Below are positions 53,506 through 62,706 of a stretch of 64,000 bases of DNA, piece by piece (within the stretch, counting starts at the first letter, position 1; each line of letters starts with the position of its first letter). This stretch comes from Afifellaceae bacterium (GTDB lineage Bacteria; Pseudomonadota; Alphaproteobacteria; Rhizobiales; Afifellaceae), in assembly GCA_028284625.1 (NCBI GenBank), contig JANQRH010000009.1, positions 186,001 to 250,000 on the forward strand, written 5' to 3'. The position numbers and the translations under genes were made by a program. The notes below the pieces were generated by a model. The model did not search any database, was not told where the DNA came from, and saw only the letters and a program-made list of their open reading frames with translations.

Positions 53506-55674
53506 ATGACGATGGATATCTCCCGCCGCAGCTTCCTGGCCGGCGCCACCGCGTTGGCCGGCACGGGGCTCGTTATCGGATTTGACGGCGCTGGCGCGCT
53601 GGCGGCGGAAGGCGCCGCGCAGTTCAACCCGTTCGTGCGCATCGACGGCGACGGCGTCGTGACCGTCCTGATCAAGCATTTCGAGATGGGGCAGGGCACG
53701 ACCACAGGCCTGACGACACTCATCGCGGAGGAGCTCGATGCCGACTGGGACGCCGTAGAGATCGAATTTGCGCCGGCCCATCCCGACTACAACAACCTCT
53801 TCTTCCAGATTCAGGGCACGGGCGGCTCTACCGCCATGGCCAACTCGTTCATGCAATACCGGCAGGCGGGCGCGGCGGCGCGCGCCATGCTGGTTGCCGC
53901 CGCAGCGGAGGAATGGGGTGTCTCTCCCGACGCCATCCGCATTGAGAACGGCATGATCCTGAGCGGTGGCCGCTCGGCCGGCTTTGGCGAGTTCGTCGCG
54001 GCGGCGTCGGCCATGACACCGCCGGCGGAGCCGACGCTCAAGGACCCGTCACAGTTCACGCTGATCGGCCGGGAGCGTCTGGCGCGCAAGGACAGCCATG
54101 ACAAGACCAACGGCTCGGCGATGTTCGCGATGGACGTGCGGCTTCCCGGGATGGTCTACGCGGTCATCCTGCGGCCGGCCAATATCGGCGCCAAGCTGAA
54201 GAGCTTCGATGCCGCCGGCGCGGCTGACGTGTCCGGCTACATCGATGCGAAGGCGCTGCCCACTAACCATGGCGTCGCGGTCTATGCCCAATCCACCTGG
54301 GCGGCGATCCAGGCGCGCGACGCGATCACGGCGGAATGGGATCTGTCGGAAGCGGAGACGCGATCGACGGACGAGATCGCGGCGGCGCATGTGGCGCTTC
54401 TCGACGCGCCGGAATACGAGACACGCGAGGGCGGCGACCGCTCGGCGACGGAGGCGGCAATCGGCAGCGCGGCGAATGTCGTGGAGGCCGATTTCTTCGT
54501 GCCCTACCTGACGCATTCGCCGATGGAGCCGTTGAACTGCACCATCGAGCCGACGGAGACGGGCGTGCGCATCCATGACGGGTGCCAGATGCCAGGTCTC
54601 ACCCAACCCTACGTCGCCGGCGTCTTGGGGATCGAGCCCAGCGCCGTTGAGGTGAAGACGCTCTATGCCGGCGGGTCGTTCGGCCGTCGCGGAACCTTCA
54701 CCTCAGACTACCCCACAGAAGCCGCAATGGCGTTCGCGCTTATGGGCGGCGAGACGCCGGTCAAGCTGGTGTGGACGCGCGAGGATGATTTCACCGGCGG
54801 CCACTTTCGCCCGATGGCCGCGCATCGTGTGCGAGTCGGGATCGACGATACGGGCGGCGTCCTCGGCTGGGACCATCGCGTCGCCACCCAATCGTTGTTC
54901 AAGGGAACGGCGTTTGAGCAGGCGGTGGTGAAGGACGGCATCGATCAGACCTCAGTGGAGGGCGTCAACAATACGCCCTATGCGATCCCGATGATGTCCG
55001 TCGGGTTGAGCGACGGCCAGAGCCCCAACACGGTCTTGTGGTGGCGCTCGGTCGGTCACACCCACACCGCCTATGCCATGGAAGTCATGATGGACATGGT
55101 GGCCGAAGCCGCCGGCCAAGATCCGGTCGAATATCGGATGGCGTTGCTGGCCGGCGACGACAAACGGCAGCAGCGCATGGCCGGCGTTCTCAAGCTCGCC
55201 GCGGAGAAGGCGGGATGGGGCGAGCCGTTGCCGGAGGGGCGGTTCCGCGGCGTCGCCGTGCATGAATCGTTCCACAGCTTCGTGGCGGAGGTTGCCGAGG
55301 TGTCCGTCACCGACGGCCGGGTGAAGATTGAGAAGATCGTCTGTGCGGTGGATTGCGGCGTTGCCGTGAATCCGGATGTCATCCGCGCGCAGATGGAGGG
55401 CGGCATCGGCTACGGTCTGGGTGCTGCCATGCGCGATCAGGTGACCTTCACCGAGGGCAGCGTGGATCAGTCGAACTTCCACGATTACGAGTCGCTGCTG
55501 ATCAGCGATATCGGTGCGATCGAGGTCCACATCGTGCCCTCCGCCGAGCCACCGACCGGCGTCGGCGAACCGGGCCTGCCGCCGTCACTGCCGGCGGTCG
55601 CCAACGCGATCTACGCTGCGACTGGCCAACGGCTTCTTTCGATGCCGTGGTCGAACGAGGTCGATTTCGCCTGA
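53506..55674 (+). CDS. Molybdenum hydroxylase catalytic subunit (IorB-like)
   Basis: The 722-residue subunit begins with a twin-arginine signal (SRRSFLAGATALAGTGLVIG), so the mature enzyme is exported with its cofactor. Molybdopterin-domain motifs include GGSFGRRGTF, and the catalytic glutamate lies in TGVGEPGLPPSLPAVANAI. Members oxidise N-heterocycles or aldehydes (isoquinoline 1-oxidoreductase beta family); the substrate is not deducible. The cofactor is molybdenum, and whether the tupBCA importer at 15-17.5 kb supports it is untested. A bipartite repeat and a convergent diheme cytochrome gene follow. Confidence 0.9.
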   Translation: MTMDISRRSFLAGATALAGTGLVIGFDGAGALAAEGAAQFNPFVRIDGDGVVTVLIKHFEMGQGTTTGLTTLIAEELDADWDAVEIEFAPAHPDYNNLFFQIQGTGGSTAMANSFMQYRQAGAAARAMLVAAAAEEWGVSPDAIRIENGMILSGGRSAGFGEFVAAASAMTPPAEPTLKDPSQFTLIGRERLARKDSHDKTNGSAMFAMDVRLPGMVYAVILRPANIGAKLKSFDAAGAADVSGYIDAKALPTNHGVAVYAQSTWAAIQARDAITAEWDLSEAETRSTDEIAAAHVALLDAPEYETREGGDRSATEAAIGSAANVVEADFFVPYLTHSPMEPLNCTIEPTETGVRIHDGCQMPGLTQPYVAGVLGIEPSAVEVKTLYAGGSFGRRGTFTSDYPTEAAMAFALMGGETPVKLVWTREDDFTGGHFRPMAAHRVRVGIDDTGGVLGWDHRVATQSLFKGTAFEQAVVKDGIDQTSVEGVNNTPYAIPMMSVGLSDGQSPNTVLWWRSVGHTHTAYAMEVMMDMVAEAAGQDPVEYRMALLAGDDKRQQRMAGVLKLAAEKAGWGEPLPEGRFRGVAVHESFHSFVAEVAEVSVTDGRVKIEKIVCAVDCGVAVNPDVIRAQMEGGIGYGLGAAMRDQVTFTEGSVDQSNFHDYESLLISDIGAIEVHIVPSAEPPTGVGEPGLPPSLPAVANAIYAATGQRLLSMPWSNEVDFA

Positions 55675-55713
55675 GGACCCGGTAGTCACGCGGTCGGCGG
55701 GTGAGGGCTTTTA

Positions 55714-55815
55714 GAGTCTCCATTCCATTCTGATGGAATCAGAATGGAGACTCTATGTCTTCGCTGGAGCATGATCTTATCCGAAAACCGGTATCCACTT
55801 TTCGGGATCATGCTC
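55714..55815. repeat. Interspersed palindromic repeat, copy 3 (bipartite form)
   Basis: An upstream hairpin has perfect arms CCATTCTGAT (55725-55734) and ATCAGAATGG (55738-55747), within outer ends GAGTCTC / GAGACTC at 55714-55753. It is followed by the core with arms GAGCATGATC (55767-55776) and GATCATGCTC (55806-55815). It fills the gap between the convergent hydroxylase and cytochrome genes; the cytochrome stop codon overlaps its final base. Confidence 0.85.
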
Positions 55816-56759
55816 TAGTAGTCCTGCACCTCATCCGCCGCCTTCGCGACGACGGCATCGGGCAGCGCCGGCACGGCCTTCAGATAGGCGGCGATGGCCT
55901 GCACGTCCCCTTCGGGGAGTTGCGACAGGTTCCACTGTACCAACGACATGGTGCCGCCGAGCGTGTCGAAATCCGGCGTGAAGCCGGTGATGAACGTGTC
56001 GACGATCTCGCTTTCAGACCAGGCAAGGCCGTCGGCATGCGGTGTGATGTTGGGATTGATGCCGGGCCCCTCTGGATCGGGCGCGCCGGCGAACCATTGT
56101 GCGAGCTTCAGGCCGCCCATGGCGTCGCGCGGCGTATGGCATTCGCCGCAATGCCCGGGTCCTTCGGCGAGATATTGGCCGCGCAGCACCTCTTCGGAGG
56201 CATCGGCGATTGTAAGCACCGGCTCCGGCGACAGGTAGAGAAACTTCCACACGCCGACGCCGCGACGGATGTTAAACGGAAAGCCAAGATCGTGATCCGC
56301 GACCTGGTTGGACACCGGCGGCAGCGTGTCGATGAACGCCTTCATGTCGATGACGTCCTCGACCTTCATGCGGATGTAAGACGAGAAGGGGAAGGCCGGA
56401 TAATAGTGCGCGCCGCCAGGCGACACGCCGTGCATCACCGCATTAACGAAGTCGAGGGTCGACCAGCCGCCCATGCCGGTGTCAGGGTCGGGTGAGATGT
56501 TGGGCACACGGAAGGTGCCGAAATCGGTTTTCAGCTCACGGCCGCCGCCGAGCTTCAGCTTGTCGTCGTCTTTCGCGTCAGGCGCGGCATGGCAGGAGGC
56601 GCAGCCGCCGGCGTAGAACATGACCTCGCCATTGGCGAGGTCGGGTTCGTGGTCGGGCAGCGCGGCGGCGGAGATGGGCGCAGGCGCTGTGACGAACCAT
56701 CCGGTCAGCGCAACGATGACCGCCAGGGCGACAATGTAGAGAAGTGCGCGCCGCATCAT
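55815..56759 (-). CDS. Exported diheme cytochrome c
   Basis: The 314-residue protein has an N-terminal membrane helix or signal (LYIVALAVIVALTGWFVTAP) and two heme motifs: CASCH (GGCASCHAAPD, N-terminal) and CGECH (GHCGECHTPRDAMGG, middle). GWSTLDFVNAVMHGVSPGG and MKAFIDTLPPVSNQVADH resemble cytochrome subunits of alcohol/aldehyde dehydrogenases. It is convergent with the molybdenum hydroxylase genes and is a plausible electron acceptor for that exported enzyme. No third heme motif is present. Confidence 0.9.
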   Translation of the reverse strand: MMRRALLYIVALAVIVALTGWFVTAPAPISAAALPDHEPDLANGEVMFYAGGCASCHAAPDAKDDDKLKLGGGRELKTDFGTFRVPNISPDPDTGMGGWSTLDFVNAVMHGVSPGGAHYYPAFPFSSYIRMKVEDVIDMKAFIDTLPPVSNQVADHDLGFPFNIRRGVGVWKFLYLSPEPVLTIADASEEVLRGQYLAEGPGHCGECHTPRDAMGGLKLAQWFAGAPDPEGPGINPNITPHADGLAWSESEIVDTFITGFTPDFDTLGGTMSLVQWNLSQLPEGDVQAIAAYLKAVPALPDAVVAKAADEVQDY

Positions 56760-56781
56760 CTATCCCTCACGTTCCCCTCAA

Positions 56782-56930
56782 TTGTCATCCCGGTTTGGCC
56801 GTCAGCCGAGACCGGGACCCATGAACACCTGGGCGACTGAAAGATCATGCGCTCGTGCTCGCTTTATCCTCTTCGGGCTATGGGTCCCGGCACTTCCCCG
56901 GATCAAGTCCGGGGTCGGCCGGGATGACAA
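56782..56930. repeat. Inverted pair of interspersed palindromic units
   Basis: TTGTCATCCCGG (56782-56793) matches CCGGGATGACAA (56919-56930) in reverse complement, and CCGGGACCCAT (56812-56822) matches ATGGGTCCCGG (56880-56890). It fills the gap between the cytochrome and superoxide dismutase genes. The layout, two units in opposite orientation, parallels 34354-34462 with different sequence. Confidence 0.75.
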
Positions 56931-56982
56931 AGGATAGGACGTGCAGAAGACCAAGGATCGGATATCGGCGCAAGCGCCGGTT

Positions 56983-57573
56983 TCAGCCCTCAAACAGCTC
57001 AGCGACGTAGTCCCAGTTCACCAGATTGTCGAACCAGGTCTCCAGATATTTCGGCCGGGCATTGCGGTAGTCGATGTAATAGGAATGCTCCCATACATCG
57101 ACGCCAAGCAGCGGCTTGGCGCCATGCACCAACGGATTCTCGCCGTTCGGCGTCTGCATGACCTCCAGCTTGCCGCCCTTCAGCGCCAGCCATGCCCAGC
57201 CGGAGCCGAACTGGGTCACACCGGCTTGAATGAAGGCGGTGCGGAACGCGTCGACGCCTCCGAGATCCTCTTTGATCTTCGCTTCCAGGGCGCCGGGGAT
57301 GGCGCCGCCGCCGTTCGGCTTCATCCACTTCCAGAAGTGGATGTGATTGTAGAACTGGCCGGCCTGGTTGAAGAGCTTGGGGTTTTCCGAAAAGCTCTTC
57401 GTGCAGATGTCCTCAAGCGACATCGACTCGTATTCGGTGCCTTCGATCATGCCGGTCATGGCGACGAGGTAGGCGTTGTGGTGCTTGTCGTGATGAAACT
57501 CCAGCGTCTCCGCCGACATATGGGGGCTGAGCGCATCGTAGGCGTAAGGCAGGTCGGGGAGCGTGAAAGCCAT
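56983..57573 (-). CDS. sodB: Superoxide dismutase, iron type
   Basis: The 196-residue protein has all metal ligands: His in LEFHHDKHHNAYL, His in NHIHFWKW, Asp and His in DVWEHSYYIDY. The glutamine in NQAGQFYNHIHFW occupies the position diagnostic of Fe- rather than Mn-enzymes. It converts superoxide to peroxide and oxygen in the cytoplasm. ATG 57573 (MAFTLPDLPY) has GGAG seven bases upstream; the longer frame to 57666 is rejected. Confidence 0.93.
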   Translation of the reverse strand: MAFTLPDLPYAYDALSPHMSAETLEFHHDKHHNAYLVAMTGMIEGTEYESMSLEDICTKSFSENPKLFNQAGQFYNHIHFWKWMKPNGGGAIPGALEAKIKEDLGGVDAFRTAFIQAGVTQFGSGWAWLALKGGKLEVMQTPNGENPLVHGAKPLLGVDVWEHSYYIDYRNARPKYLETWFDNLVNWDYVAELFEG

Positions 57574-57678
57574 ATTTGTCTCCTCAGTTGAGATTGATCG
57601 TCGTCTCGCGTGCCGCAGAGCGCCGCTTGGTCGGTCTAGTTCTAGCGCAATAGCCCAGCCGGGCAACCGGGAAGGGCA

Positions 57679-59787
57679 CTACGACGCGCGCTGCGGCGTT
57701 GCGCCGGCCTTACCCGTCATCTTGAGCGCGAAGGCCAACTCAATTGCGGTCTCCTTTAGCGCGTCGAAACGACCCGCCGCGCCGGCATGTCCGGCATCCA
57801 TGTTGGTGCGCAGAAGAAGCAGGTTTCCGTCGGTTTTTGTGGTGCGCAGTCGTGCCACCCATTTGGCCGGTTCCCAGTATGTGACACGCGGATCCGTCAG
57901 GCCGGCAAGGGCGAGGATCGGCGCGTAGGGCTTGGCGGCGACATTGTCGTAGGGTGAGTAGGCGCGGATCGTCTCATAATCCTCGGCGCTGGCGATCGGG
58001 TTGCCCCATTCGGGCCATTCCGGCGGGGTGAGCGGCAGCGTGTCGTCGAGCATCGTGTTCAAGACGTCGACGAAGGGAACGTTGGCGATGATGCCGGCCA
58101 AGAGGTCGGTGGTCATGTTGGCGATTGCGCCCATCAACATGCCGCCGGCGGAGCCGCCTTCCGCGACGATCTTGCCGCGCGCCGTGTAGGATTCGCGTGC
58201 AAGATGCTCTGCCGCGGCGATGAAATCGCCAAAGGTGTTCGGCTTGGCTTTGCGCTTGCCGGCCTCGTACCAGCGGTAGCCTTTGTCCTTGCCGCCGCGA
58301 ATATGGGCGAGGGCGTAGACAAAGCCGCGATCGACGAGCGACAGCCGCGTCACGGAGAACGATGCCGGGATGGTTATCCCGTACGAGCCGTAGCCGTAGA
58401 GCAGGCACGGCGCAGAACCGTCGATCGGCGTGTCCTTGCGGTAGAGGAGCGAGACGGGGACCGTCTCGCCGTCCGCCGCCGGCGCGAAGATGCGGCGGGT
58501 GACATAGAGCGCGGGATCGTGGCCGGAAGGCACTTCCTGCTCCTTGCGCAACACGCGTTCGCGCGTCTCCATGTCGTAATCGTAGACGCGCGCCGGCGTC
58601 GCCATGGAGGAATAGGTGAAACGCAGCGTGTCAGTGTCGAACTCAAAGCCGCCCGCCAGCCCCAGCGAATAGGCCTCCTCCTCAAACGCAATGACGTGCT
58701 CCGCGCCGTCGGCGAGCCGGCGTACGACGATGCGCGGCAGGCCCTCTTTGCGCTCCAGCCGCACCATGTGCCGCTTATAGACGGTGAGCGAGAGGATCAG
58801 CCGCCCTGGCTCGTGCGGGATCAAGTCGGCCCAGTTCTCGCGACCGGGGCGGTCGATCGGCGCGGTGACGATCTTGAAGTCTTCCGCGGCGTCGGCGTTT
58901 GTCAGAATGAAGAAACGACCGTCAGCTTCGTCGAGGCCGTATTCGGTCGCCGTTTCGCGCGGGGCAATCAGCGCCGGCTCGGTATCCGGCGCGTCCGCCG
59001 GGATGATCCAGGCTTCGGCTGTCTCGTGGTCATGGGCGTGAATGACGATGAAACGGTCGGATTGCGTCTTGTCGACGTGAACGAAGTATCCGGGATCAGG
59101 CTCCTCATAGACCAGAACGTCCTCATCGACGCTCGTCCCAAGCTTATGGCGGAAGACCTTAGAGGGCCGGTGGTTTTCGTCGAGCCGCACGTAGAAGACG
59201 TGCTGAGAATCCGCCGACCACACGCCGCCGCTACCGGTGTCGGGAATGATCTCCGGCAAGTCCTCGCCGCTCGCCAGGTCACGCACGCGCAAAGTGAAGT
59301 ACTCGGAGCCCGCGGCGTCGTGCGCCCAGGCGAGCCGCTTGTGATCGGGCGAATGCGAGGCGCCGGCGATTTTGAAGTAGGCGTGGCCCTCGGCAAGCGC
59401 GTCGCCGTTGAGCAAGACCTCCTCGCCGCCGCCGTCGCGCTTCTCACGCACAAAAAGCGGATGCTGGCCGCCCTCCACGTAGCGCGTGGCATAGGCGAAG
59501 GGCCCGTCAGGCGCGGGAACGGTGGAATCATCCTCCTTGATGCGCCCGCGCATCTCCTTGAAGAGCGCCTCCTGCAGGCCCTCCGTGTCGGCCATCTGCT
59601 CTGAAAAATAAGTGTTCTCCGCCTCAAGGTAATCGCGGATGTCGGGCGACAGCACGGAAGGATCGCGCATCACGTCCTGCCAATTGTCGGCGCGGAGCCA
59701 AGCGTAATCATCGACACGGGTGTGGCCGTGGCGGGTGTGGGTGACGGGGTGCTTTTTGGCGCTGGGCGGGCTGAGTGGCTTCTGCAT
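57679..59787 (-). CDS. ptrB: Oligopeptidase B-like S9 serine peptidase
   Basis: The 702-residue enzyme has an N-terminal seven-bladed beta-propeller and a C-terminal alpha/beta-hydrolase domain. The catalytic Ser lies in EGGSAGGMLMG, the Asp in GLTDPRVTYWEPAKW and the His in MDAGHAGAAGRFD, all standard for oligopeptidase B (S9A). It cleaves short peptides after Arg/Lys. ATG 59787 (MQKPLSPPS) is preferred to 59832. No signal peptide; cytoplasmic. Confidence 0.93.
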   Translation of the reverse strand: MQKPLSPPSAKKHPVTHTRHGHTRVDDYAWLRADNWQDVMRDPSVLSPDIRDYLEAENTYFSEQMADTEGLQEALFKEMRGRIKEDDSTVPAPDGPFAYATRYVEGGQHPLFVREKRDGGGEEVLLNGDALAEGHAYFKIAGASHSPDHKRLAWAHDAAGSEYFTLRVRDLASGEDLPEIIPDTGSGGVWSADSQHVFYVRLDENHRPSKVFRHKLGTSVDEDVLVYEEPDPGYFVHVDKTQSDRFIVIHAHDHETAEAWIIPADAPDTEPALIAPRETATEYGLDEADGRFFILTNADAAEDFKIVTAPIDRPGRENWADLIPHEPGRLILSLTVYKRHMVRLERKEGLPRIVVRRLADGAEHVIAFEEEAYSLGLAGGFEFDTDTLRFTYSSMATPARVYDYDMETRERVLRKEQEVPSGHDPALYVTRRIFAPAADGETVPVSLLYRKDTPIDGSAPCLLYGYGSYGITIPASFSVTRLSLVDRGFVYALAHIRGGKDKGYRWYEAGKRKAKPNTFGDFIAAAEHLARESYTARGKIVAEGGSAGGMLMGAIANMTTDLLAGIIANVPFVDVLNTMLDDTLPLTPPEWPEWGNPIASAEDYETIRAYSPYDNVAAKPYAPILALAGLTDPRVTYWEPAKWVARLRTTKTDGNLLLLRTNMDAGHAGAAGRFDALKETAIELAFALKMTGKAGATPQRAS

Positions 59788-59928
59788 GGCGAAGCGGAGG
59801 TAGGCAGAATTCGCCGCAAGGGCAAGCGGCATCTGCTTCGCTTAGCCTGACAACTTCTGGTTTGGCTGCTACGGTGTCGTCGGGGGCGTATCGGGCGCGG
59901 CCGCGCGCTCGGCAGTGGAGGAGCTGCC

Positions 59929-61011
59929 ATGCCCAAGATCGTCGGAAACGTTGAGTTTCACACCGGCGGGCCGGGCGCGCCGGACAATCTGCGCGACGTT
60001 ATTGTCGGTTTCATCAACGATGCGGAGAAGCGGCTCGATATCGCCGTGCAGGAGATCGACAATTTCGACATCGCGAAGGCGATCGTCGATGCACGCCAGC
60101 GCAAGGTGCGGGTTCGCATCATCACGGAGCTTGATTATCTGCGAGAGACAAGGCGGCGCGACGAACCATTCGAGCCGGGCGGGCCGCTTGAGCCGAACCG
60201 CACGATCCTCAGCGCCATCCTAAGGTCCGCCACCTCGGTTTATGCCGATCTCAACCCAAACATCTTCCACCAGAAATTCATCATTCGTGACGACCGATCC
60301 CTGCTCACCGGGTCGACGAACTTCACCGATACGGGGACGAGCGAGAACCTCAATCACGTCGTCGTCGTGCATGATCCGGACGTCACAAAGGAATATCGCA
60401 ACGAGTTCAAGGAGATACGCGAGGGTTCGTTCGGCCGCTTCGACCGGCACAAGACAACGCCGCGCGACCTCATGGTCGGCAGCATGCCCGTCAAGGTGCT
60501 CTTTGCGCCGGATCACAATCCGGAAATGGAGTTCATGAAGCAGATATCGAAGGCGCGGCGGCGCATCGATTTCGCCATCTTCACGTTCTCCAAATCGTCG
60601 GGCATCGACGATGCGCTGGCGCAGGCGAAGCGCGCGGGGATCGATATCAAAGGCGTGCTCGATGCGAAGCAGGCGAACCAAACATGGGCGGCGAAGAAGC
60701 CGTTACAGGAGGCGGGCGTCCAGCTTCATCTGGTCAAGAAGCAGCGCGGCCTCAACAAGCTGCACCACAAGCTGATGGTGATCGACGACGAAGTCGTGAT
60801 CGCCGGGAGCTTCAACTATACCGGCCCGGCCAATGTGGTGAATGACGAGAACATCATCATTTTCGGCGATCGGGATACGGCGAGCGTCCGCGCCCGCGCG
60901 GCCCAGACGAAGCTCGGCGTATTCGCCCGTGAGGAGATCGACCGGATCGTTGATGAGTTCGGTGTTCCCACCACGCCGCCGCCATCGCGACGGTCAAGGT
61001 CGCGGAGCTAG
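59929..61011 (+). CDS. Phospholipase D-like protein with two HKD motifs
   Basis: The 360-residue protein has two PLD motifs: FHQKFIIRDDRSLLTGSTNF (about residues 112-131) and LHHKLMVIDDEVVIAGSFNY (about 282-301). Both keep HxKx4D plus the trailing G-S-x-N. No signal peptide or membrane segment is visible; the C-terminus is Arg/Ser-rich (RRSRSRS). The superfamily includes nucleases, phospholipases and cardiolipin synthases. Without a membrane segment, a nuclease-like role is possible but unproven. Confidence 0.85.
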   Translation: MPKIVGNVEFHTGGPGAPDNLRDVIVGFINDAEKRLDIAVQEIDNFDIAKAIVDARQRKVRVRIITELDYLRETRRRDEPFEPGGPLEPNRTILSAILRSATSVYADLNPNIFHQKFIIRDDRSLLTGSTNFTDTGTSENLNHVVVVHDPDVTKEYRNEFKEIREGSFGRFDRHKTTPRDLMVGSMPVKVLFAPDHNPEMEFMKQISKARRRIDFAIFTFSKSSGIDDALAQAKRAGIDIKGVLDAKQANQTWAAKKPLQEAGVQLHLVKKQRGLNKLHHKLMVIDDEVVIAGSFNYTGPANVVNDENIIIFGDRDTASVRARAAQTKLGVFAREEIDRIVDEFGVPTTPPPSRRSRSRS

Positions 61012-61017
61012 TCTGGC

Positions 61018-62706
61018 TCACACGTAGGAAAGGATCAGGACCATCGCCAACACGACGGTGGTCCAAAACGCCATGTTGCCGGTGGGCCAGGTGCGGGCAA
61101 GCGCTCCTTGTGGCCCGGATTGGCGATAGATCGCGGCGTGGATCTGCCGTAGCACGCGCGTTGCGGTGCGAAGTGCGACGGCCCGTACGCGCCGGCCGAT
61201 CGCCAGCACCGCCAACCCGATGGCGGGCAGGGCTTTGCGATAGCTCCATTCGGCATCGATGTTCACGCTTGGGAGTTCCGGCGGATAAAGGTGCGTCAGG
61301 TTCAGCCACACGAAAGCGAGCGCTGAGAAGAAGAGCAACTGGCTCTGGGTCAGCACATGCTCGGCCGTGTAGGGCGCGTAGTCCACGGGAAACGGCAGCA
61401 GGCTGTAAAGCGGCCAGGGATAGACGCCGATGAAGATGCAGATCGCCGCTGCGAGCGCCATGGCGATCAGCATGTTGGGTGGCGCTTCTTTGGTGCGGAT
61501 GCCGGAATCGTGGGCAAAGAATGCGAAATAGGGGATCTTGATGCCGGCGTGGTGGAAGACGCCGGCTGACGCAAACAACAGCGCCAGCCAGACGATCGGA
61601 TGGCCTTCCTTGAGCGCTGCCGTCAGGACCATGGATTTTGAGATGAAGCCGGAGAAGAGCGGGAAGGCGGAGATGGAAGCCGCGCCGACAATGCAGAATC
61701 CGGCCGTCCAGGGCATCGATTTGTAGAGGCCGCCGAGCTCGGAGCCGTTGATCTTGCCCGTGCGGTAAAGAACCGCGCCCATCGACATGAAAAGCAGGGC
61801 TTTGTAGATGACGTGCGAGAAAGCATGGGCGGCGGCGCCGTTGATGGCGAGCGCGGTGCCGATGCCGATGCCGCACACCATGAACCCGACCTGGTTGATG
61901 AGGCTGTAGGCCAGCACGCGGCGGAGATCGTTCTCAATAACCGCGTAGAAGATCGGGAACATCGCCATGGTCGCGCCGATATAGACAAGCAGCTCCGTGC
62001 CGGCGAAGCAGCGCGCCAGCACATAGACGGCGACCTTGGTCGTGAAGGCGCTGAGGAAGACGGTGCCGGTGGGCGTCGCCTCCGGGTAGGCGTCGGTCAG
62101 CCAATTGTGCAGGAGCGGGAAGCAGCATTTGATGCCGATGGCGAGGAAGATAAGCCAGGCGGATAGGCCTTCCAGAGCGATCGGCTCCACGGTGATGGAG
62201 CCCGTCTCCCACGCGCGGATGAGAATACCGGCGAGAAGCAGGAAGCCGGAGCCCACCTGGATGAGCAGATAGCGTATAGCGGCCTGGGTCGCGCGTTGGC
62301 TTTGGCGCGCCAGGATGAGGAACACCGAGGTGACCGCCAGAAGCTCCCAGAAGACGAAGAGCGTGATCAGGTCTCCGGCGAAGACGACGCCCATGGCGCT
62401 GCCCGAATAGAGAATCGCGGCAACCGGTTGGACGCGATCCTTGACGTGAAGCGAGAAGATCACGCCGATAAAGGCGGCGAGGTGGAAGAGGTAGCCGAAG
62501 AGCAGGCTGAGCTTGTCGGCGTAGACCAGAATCAGCGTGTAGTCGAAGAGCGACACCAGCCCGCCCACGCCCGGCGCCGTGCCAAGGAGGTTGGCAGCGC
62601 CGATCACCGGGATGGCGAGCAGTATGATTGCGCGCGGCACGCCCGATGTGACGGCGACCAGGATGGCGCCGACGAAGAAGACGAGGAAGGGTGCGACGCT
62701 ACTCAT
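61018..62706 (-). CDS. Proton-translocating membrane subunit, Mrp-antiporter D / NuoN-like
   Basis: The 562-residue protein has some fourteen membrane spans and the proton-channel core of this superfamily: FWELLAVTSVFLI carries the conserved Glu, and GIKCCFPLLHNWLTDAYPEA and SAFTTKVAVYVLA the conserved lysines. NGAAAHAFSHVIYKALLFM is a later channel-lysine segment. It fits MnhD/MrpD-type monovalent cation:proton antiporter subunits. It overlaps the upstream small gene by eight bases and belongs to the cluster that continues off the window. Confidence 0.88.
   Translation of the reverse strand: MSSVAPFLVFFVGAILVAVTSGVPRAIILLAIPVIGAANLLGTAPGVGGLVSLFDYTLILVYADKLSLLFGYLFHLAAFIGVIFSLHVKDRVQPVAAILYSGSAMGVVFAGDLITLFVFWELLAVTSVFLILARQSQRATQAAIRYLLIQVGSGFLLLAGILIRAWETGSITVEPIALEGLSAWLIFLAIGIKCCFPLLHNWLTDAYPEATPTGTVFLSAFTTKVAVYVLARCFAGTELLVYIGATMAMFPIFYAVIENDLRRVLAYSLINQVGFMVCGIGIGTALAINGAAAHAFSHVIYKALLFMSMGAVLYRTGKINGSELGGLYKSMPWTAGFCIVGAASISAFPLFSGFISKSMVLTAALKEGHPIVWLALLFASAGVFHHAGIKIPYFAFFAHDSGIRTKEAPPNMLIAMALAAAICIFIGVYPWPLYSLLPFPVDYAPYTAEHVLTQSQLLFFSALAFVWLNLTHLYPPELPSVNIDAEWSYRKALPAIGLAVLAIGRRVRAVALRTATRVLRQIHAAIYRQSGPQGALARTWPTGNMAFWTTVVLAMVLILSYV

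Noticed and set aside
55755-56495. Plus-strand frame starting in interspersed repeat 3
   Set aside because: Same repeat-derived start as copy 1; the remainder is antisense to the cytochrome c gene.
58204-59604. 466-codon plus-strand frame opposite oligopeptidase B
   Set aside because: Antisense shadow with Arg/Val-rich composition and no motif.
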